Source: Isoetes taiwanensis (lineage: Eukaryota; Streptophyta; Lycopodiopsida; Isoetales; Isoetaceae). Taken from it: a stretch of DNA of 64,000 nucleotides. The stretch is from contig JAJEKV010000027.1 of assembly GCA_021234155.1 (NCBI GenBank), positions 6,198,623 through 6,262,622 of the forward strand, given 5' to 3'. Under the pieces are notes generated by a model. That model made no database searches. It was not told where the DNA came from and saw only the letters and a program-made list of their open reading frames with translations. The position numbers and the translations under genes are program-made. This document shows, one piece after another, positions 59,700-64,000 of this stretch; position 1 is the first letter of the stretch; each line of letters starts with the position of its first letter.

Positions 59700-61000
59700 G
59701 TCCCGGAGAGGCGATTTTTAGGCGCCGGAGTCGGATTGCGTTGATACAAAACATGGCCCAAAACCAAACGTATCGTACCTCGTGATCGTGAAGTGCTGAG
59801 GGCATGTCACGCCTACGAAAGTTAGCCACACAACATACGACAGTGCCTTGAGCGAAAGGCCAAAGCAGAGACAGATGTGAGGTCAACACCGCATCGGGCC
59901 AAGAGGAGGTCCAGGAGGAGGAGCGAAAGCCCAATATACTGGGAGGAGCAGCCTACGGCTGAGGCATGAGTTCTCGCACCCAACCAACCCTGTGAGGAAG
60001 AGGGAGTCACAGAGCCGAGGAGGGAGCGAGAGGGAGCTCAAGAGATTGGACAAGAAGGAGCGAAGAGAAAAAGGGGAGGACGAAGAACACAAAGTCAAGA
60101 AGACTAAGGAGGAGCGCCGGCGAGAAGGAAGAGCCGGAGCCTGAAGGAGGAGAGGGAGACAGCCAAGGAGGAGCCGCCTAAGTAAGAAGGCAGACAAAGG
60201 AAAGGCCCCGAAGCCGCCTGGAGGAGACACGGCGGAAGTTAAAGACGATCTCAAACAAAGGAGCCGCCATTCGGGAGCAAGAGCCCGATAGTCGCCATCC
60301 TCCTCCTACACTACGAAATGATGAGGAGTTAAGGGTCCCCGTTTTCACCGAGGGCCCGTGACCCCGAACACGAAATGAGGAGGAGGAGGTACAGCATGGG
60401 TACCCCGCAGACTAAGATGGTCGCCCCCAAGCACCCTAAGCAAATGACAAGAAGAAGCCGAGGCCATGCTAGAGGTCCTGTATGTACTAAACACTCCAGG
60501 TAAATGAAGAAACTCAAAAGAGTACCAAAGATATGAAAATGTAATGAGGAATACTCAAATACTATGAGGAGCACAAGGTCACCTATGCAAGAAGGCAGCC
60601 AACCAAGAAGACTGGTCGGTTCCCCGTGAGAGCACCAAAGACCTCCGGTGAAGTCGACAGAGAAAGGCCGACTCATATTTTGCCGGAGCTTCCCTGCAGA
60701 GATCGCACTCTGCAGAGGAGCTATGGACCGCTGATCCCGGCAAGCTCCCCCTCAAGGTGACTCACTCACAGATTTTGCAAGAGTTTGACAAGACCAAGCT
60801 GGTAATCGATGACATGTTACAAGGCACACAGAGGCAAATGAAAGCGGAGGATTGTCCAAGACTTTGAAGACTCCAGAGCATATGCACTATCTGTGAAATG
60901 GTAACATGCATGCCTAAGGACATGAGGAAATGGCCGGATATATTAAGAAGGAAGACTGTTAAGTCTATTGTAAATAATTTTTGTAAATACAAATTTATGT
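59700..61000 (+). pseudogene. Degenerate gag-like region
   Basis: Follows repeat block 1. One + strand frame contains RACHAYES-PHNIRQCLERKAKA (about 59787-59860, written with a stop as a dash), which looks like a decayed CCHC zinc knuckle. Highly charged Lys/Arg/Glu sequence (60000-60200; RRSEEKKGRTKN) and LQEFDKTKLVIDDMLQGTQR (about 60775) follow. Stops are frequent. Best read as nucleocapsid remnants of a retroelement; weak evidence. Confidence 0.35.
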
Positions 61001-61099
61001 TTTGCCATGTTAATATGTGAAATCATAGTTATCTAGGTGTATTAATAACTTCCGCGATTTGGAATCACCAAATTTGGAGCAAAAACTCGATGTTTTTGG

Positions 61100-61699
61100 T
61101 CCCACCTCACAGAGTGCACCCGCACCAAACCGCCATTCTCGGATTTGCTCCGCAATGTGTGAGTGGTCGAGCATCGATCTTTGCCAATAATTGTCCAAAT
61201 GTGTAGAAAATAAGGGCACCATCCGACTCAACTCATTGTGTTTAGTAGGATTTGACCCTTAGATTGTAGAAATTGGCCAACCTAGACCCAAATAGAGCCC
61301 CACCCCTTACAGAGTGCGCCCAGACCAAATCCGCCATTCTCGGATTTGCTCCTGCACGTCGGTGTCAATTAGACCCTAATCTAAGCCAAAACTTGTCCAA
61401 ATGAAGAAAGTAATAACAATCAGAACCTATCTCGACGAGATGAGCAGGATTCCATCCTTAATTTGCATGTTTGGCATCATCCTCGACCCAAACAAGGTCC
61501 CACCCCTCACAGAGTGCGTCCAGACCAAATCCGCCATTCTCGGATTTGCTCCTCGTGCACTGTGTGAGTGGTCACACCATAATTGTCCTAATTTGTCCTA
61601 ACTTTCTCCAAATTAGATGAAATTTGTTGCAATAGGATCCTTAGAATGCACTCTTCAACGTAATTAGCCTGTGGATTGCATACCAGTACCTTAGAATCA
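61100..61699 (+). repeat. Promoter-like 200-bp tandem repeat, block 2 (three units)
   Basis: Three units at exactly 200-base spacing (anchors 61117, 61317, 61517) share CACAGAGTGCGCCCAGACCA, then CCGCCATTCTCGGATTTGCT, and more loosely ATAATTGTCCAAAT and ACCCAAAT.GAGCCCCACC. They end about 50 bases before a TATA box and look like repeated upstream promoter elements. Confidence 0.85.
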
Positions 61700-61744
61700 T
61701 AGAGATTCCCCAATTTTGAAATTTCCCAAAATTAGGGTTTTGCC

Positions 61745-61753
61745 TATAAATAG
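61745..61753 (+). promoter_or_regulatory. TATA box (TATAAATAG)
   Basis: Canonical TATA box directly after the 200-bp repeats. The leader to the first ATG is about 85 bases. Confidence 0.6.
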
Positions 61754-61862
61754 ACCACAACCTTCATTTGCATCCTACACCTTTGCTCCTCAATCCAAGC
61801 CGATTTTCTAGGCCCCTAAGGCGCTTCCCCATCTGTTTGATATCCCCAGCTGCTCTTATACC

Positions 61863-62327
61863 ATGGCAACATCTGCATTTAGGCGATGGTACAGCGCCAC
61901 AGCTCATGTGGCCGAGGCCGACATCAACTCCGTCTTTGCTGTCTTCCAGAAGGAGGTTGATGTGGAGGCTACCATCAATGCCACCCCTTTCTACCAAGAC
62001 ATCATGTTTGAGTTCCATGCCAAGATAGGACCGTCTCTAGTAGAGCTCCCATCTTGCATAGGATACTTTGCTCCAAGCATGGCCCTCAAGACAGCTCTGC
62101 AAGACATCCCCCACATAGACAAGTACCTAGAAAACAAGGCTAGCCGCTTGCCTAACTACATGTCCATATTTGTCAATAGGAGGAGATACTTTTCTTACAC
62201 CACAGCCGTAGCTATTTTCCTATCTCATCGAGCCCAAACCCAGATAGGAAAACCATTTGTGCAACCCTTAGACATCGAACCTATGGCCATGGCGGCAGCT
62301 GAAGAAGAGCAGATGCACCTTGCATAA
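61863..62327 (+). CDS. Retroelement- or pararetrovirus-like ORF of unknown function
   Basis: A 154-residue open frame with a strong start context (CCATGG) and no internal stop, downstream of the TATA box. The product is helical with no recognised domain; two phrases (VFQKEVDVEATI, NYMSIFVNRRRYFSY) are distinctive. Its TAA overlaps the ATG of the next frame (TAATG at 62325-62329). Such stop/start overlaps are typical of plant pararetroviruses, which translate successive ORFs from one RNA, but they also occur in some LTR retrotransposons. No LTR was recognised. I cannot name the protein. Confidence 0.5.
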   Translation: MATSAFRRWYSATAHVAEADINSVFAVFQKEVDVEATINATPFYQDIMFEFHAKIGPSLVELPSCIGYFAPSMALKTALQDIPHIDKYLENKASRLPNYMSIFVNRRRYFSYTTAVAIFLSHRAQTQIGKPFVQPLDIEPMAMAAAEEEQMHLA

Positions 62328-63290
62328 TGAGGAAGCGAGGGAAGGAGAAGAGGAAGGGCGTGGAGTCTGACGCTGAAGACATCGCCCGGCGTCGACCTAT
62401 TACAAGAAAGACAAGCGGAGAGCGGCCCGGCTCGAGCCGAAGAAGAGTGAGACCCACAAGAATAGCTCCACCACTTGGGTAAGGCATCACAAGCTTGACC
62501 CCAGTGATTATCCAAGGGAGGCATACTTAAGCCTCCACGACATCAAGAACCTCCCAGAGTGCCGAGACAGGGGCTATAGAATAGATGAACTTCTGCATCT
62601 CCTATGGCAACAACCAGACCTCGACGACTTCATCGACCAAGAAACACAGGACTTTCCCATCAGTATAAGGGAAGCCCGGACCTACACCGGCCAGACATCA
62701 ACGGACATTGAAGCCTACACCGGCATCAGACAGATGATGGCTGAATAGGAGTTGCCCTCGGAAGAGGAGTTCTTAGCAATTCAGGAGCGCATGGGAATCA
62801 GAGGAAAATCAACATCCGCGCTCCGACCTAGCACATCGGCATTGGCACCGTAACTAGCCGGCTGGGCAGCATCAACCCGGCAGCCTTCCATGTACCGTGA
62901 TTACACAGAGATGGTGGAGATCTGATGAGTTGATGAAGACACACAGAGCAAAGATCAGATCCGCTGGAAGAGGTGGCATGACAAGGCCCTCAAAAGTTCT
63001 ACCTCCCCCTTACTCATTGATGGAAGGATAGCGGTTATACAATCGCCAATTCAATACCGGGGTGAAGAAGGAGTTTTCATGCTCATTGATCTCTCAGGAT
63101 TCGGAAGTCATGCTCGTATGGCCCCAAACATCGACCATGTCATCCTTGTCAAGAGAACAATAGCATTGAGCATCTTCGACCTTGTAGCCCCTATAGATCT
63201 GTAAGGCATTGGCGATTACTGCATGGCCTACACATCAGAGAGGAGGATTGAAGACTTAGTGATCAAGACTTCAAGGAGGCACGACCACAA
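62327..63290 (+). pseudogene. Second retroelement-like ORF, frameshifted
   Basis: Starts at ATG 62327 overlapping the previous stop. The first about 25 codons are basic (MRKRGKEKRKGVE). After a frame break near 62395 the neighbouring frame stays open with a charged segment, LDPSDYPREAYLSL, IDELLHLLWQQPDLDDFIDQ and a YTGxxxTDIEAYTG phrase, to a stop near 62745. Coding-like sequence then resumes with stops at about 62750, 62850 and 62922, and with IRWKRWHDKALKSSTSP (about 62961) and LIDLSGFGSHARMAPNIDHV (about 63083). The spacing suggests one long polyprotein that has decayed. Family not established. Confidence 0.45.
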
Positions 63291-63554
63291 ATAGGGGCGG
63301 ACAATCACGGACGGCGAAGAAAAATTTTGGAGGACAACCTTGGGATTACTTAAAGAAATTTCAAGAATAGAATTAGAAATGTTTTCAATTTCCATGACTA
63401 ATGTCTTGAATGTATAAATAATATTATATCCATGAATATAAGCAAAGGATCTTAATTATGTTTTCTTGACACACAATTTTGCCCCACAATTGCATCATCA
63501 AACAAACCAAAGCTTAACAACCCAAACAAGGAACTAATCATCGAGTTCAATCTA

Positions 63555-63872
63555 ATGTGGAAACTAGAGCACCTAGGAATGTTGAAGAACAAGGACAACG
63601 TGAACAAGAGCGCTTCCACCAAGGCGTTTCACCAAGAAATCTGTACCATGAATTTGATGCACCAACAGGAAGAGGAGCTATCCCGCATTAAGGCGGACAT
63701 TCATGAGATAAGAGCATTCGCGTGCGGGCAAATGCGAGGAGGGAGGACGAATGTGCAACGAAAACCCCACCACCGACAGTTCAGCCAAGGAAGAAGCCGG
63801 AGAAGGAGATCACCTAGCATGGGGTCCTCGACTCTAGTTCAGTCCCGATTCGGATCTAAGAGCAGGAGATAG
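63555..63872 (+). pseudogene. Third retroelement-like ORF, coiled coil plus basic tail
   Basis: A 105-codon frame with a helical stretch (QQEEELSRIKADIHEIRAFA) and then an Arg/Ser-rich, nucleic-acid-binding-like tail (GRSRRRRSPSMGSS). A neighbouring frame continues protein-like to the window edge (RFYSQRMYGKLKKMEQFSG). Consistent with a capsid/nucleocapsid-type region, but this is inference, and the element runs past 64000. Confidence 0.35.
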
Positions 63873-64000
63873 AGAGGCAGGACCGCGGGAGGGTCCAAAC
63901 TATGATAGGGCGAGGACACAATCGACTATCGAAGAAGGTCGATTCTACAGCCAAAGAATGTATGGAAAGCTGAAAAAGATGGAGCAATTCTCGGGGATAG

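Noticed and set aside
59883-60254. Minus-strand Leu/Ser-rich ORF
   Set aside because: Antisense of a Lys/Glu/Arg-rich gag-like stretch, which yields Leu/Ser-rich artefacts.

Overview
The window looks like nuclear DNA of a land plant, most likely a seed-free vascular plant such as a fern or lycophyte. Genes are sparse and AT-rich, their GT-AG introns are long, and decayed transposons fill the space between them. The best lineage clue is a pentatricopeptide-repeat (PPR) gene made almost entirely of 31-residue S-type repeats, an architecture I associate with lycophytes and ferns. The organism call is an inference. I see no prokaryotic operons, rRNA genes, CRISPR arrays or intact tRNA genes.

Genes I trust: a single-exon membrane glycoprotein of unknown family (4325-6166, +); a FAM32A-family nuclear protein (13132-13545, -, with a 5'-UTR intron to 13875); an SS-type PPR protein (24150-26327, -); a 12-exon glucan-branching enzyme rebuilt across 35648-43666 (-, 724 residues); and 40S ribosomal protein S23 (eS23/uS12 family; 50191-50895, -, four exons, 142 residues). 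Weaker gene calls are an acidic repeat ORF (11026-11430, -), an unrecognised ORF (16296-16781, +), a first exon resembling ATG8-interacting proteins (about 30600-30914, -), spliced-looking ORFs at 18406-19632 (+), and unassigned exons at 49473-49781 (-).

Mobile DNA: a broken Helitron (about 20174-23316, +) with the HUH Rep domain but no helicase; Copia fragments at 23290-23560 and 29340-30240 (-); a plant L1-type LINE at 32300-34950 (-); a second LINE family at 31090-32130, 51354-55468 and 55737-57500 (+); tRNA-derived SINE-like units near 41.85, 45.75 and 48.0 kb; and an LRR-receptor pseudogene at 16811-17320. The right end (59.2-64.0 kb) holds two blocks of roughly 200-bp promoter-like repeats. 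The second block leads into a TATA box and stop/start-overlapping ORFs resembling a retroelement or endogenous pararetrovirus.

Repeats: the 5' flank of the membrane glycoprotein gene is a tandem duplication with internal 37-bp repeats. A cluster of foldback structures occupies 14016-15688. Many short direct duplications lie in between. The genes have unrelated roles (starch/glycogen branching, translation, organelle RNA processing, nuclear RNA biology) and do not form a pathway. The first 3 kb and much of 6.2-11, 26.4-29, 44-49 and 57.5-59 kb hold no gene I can support.
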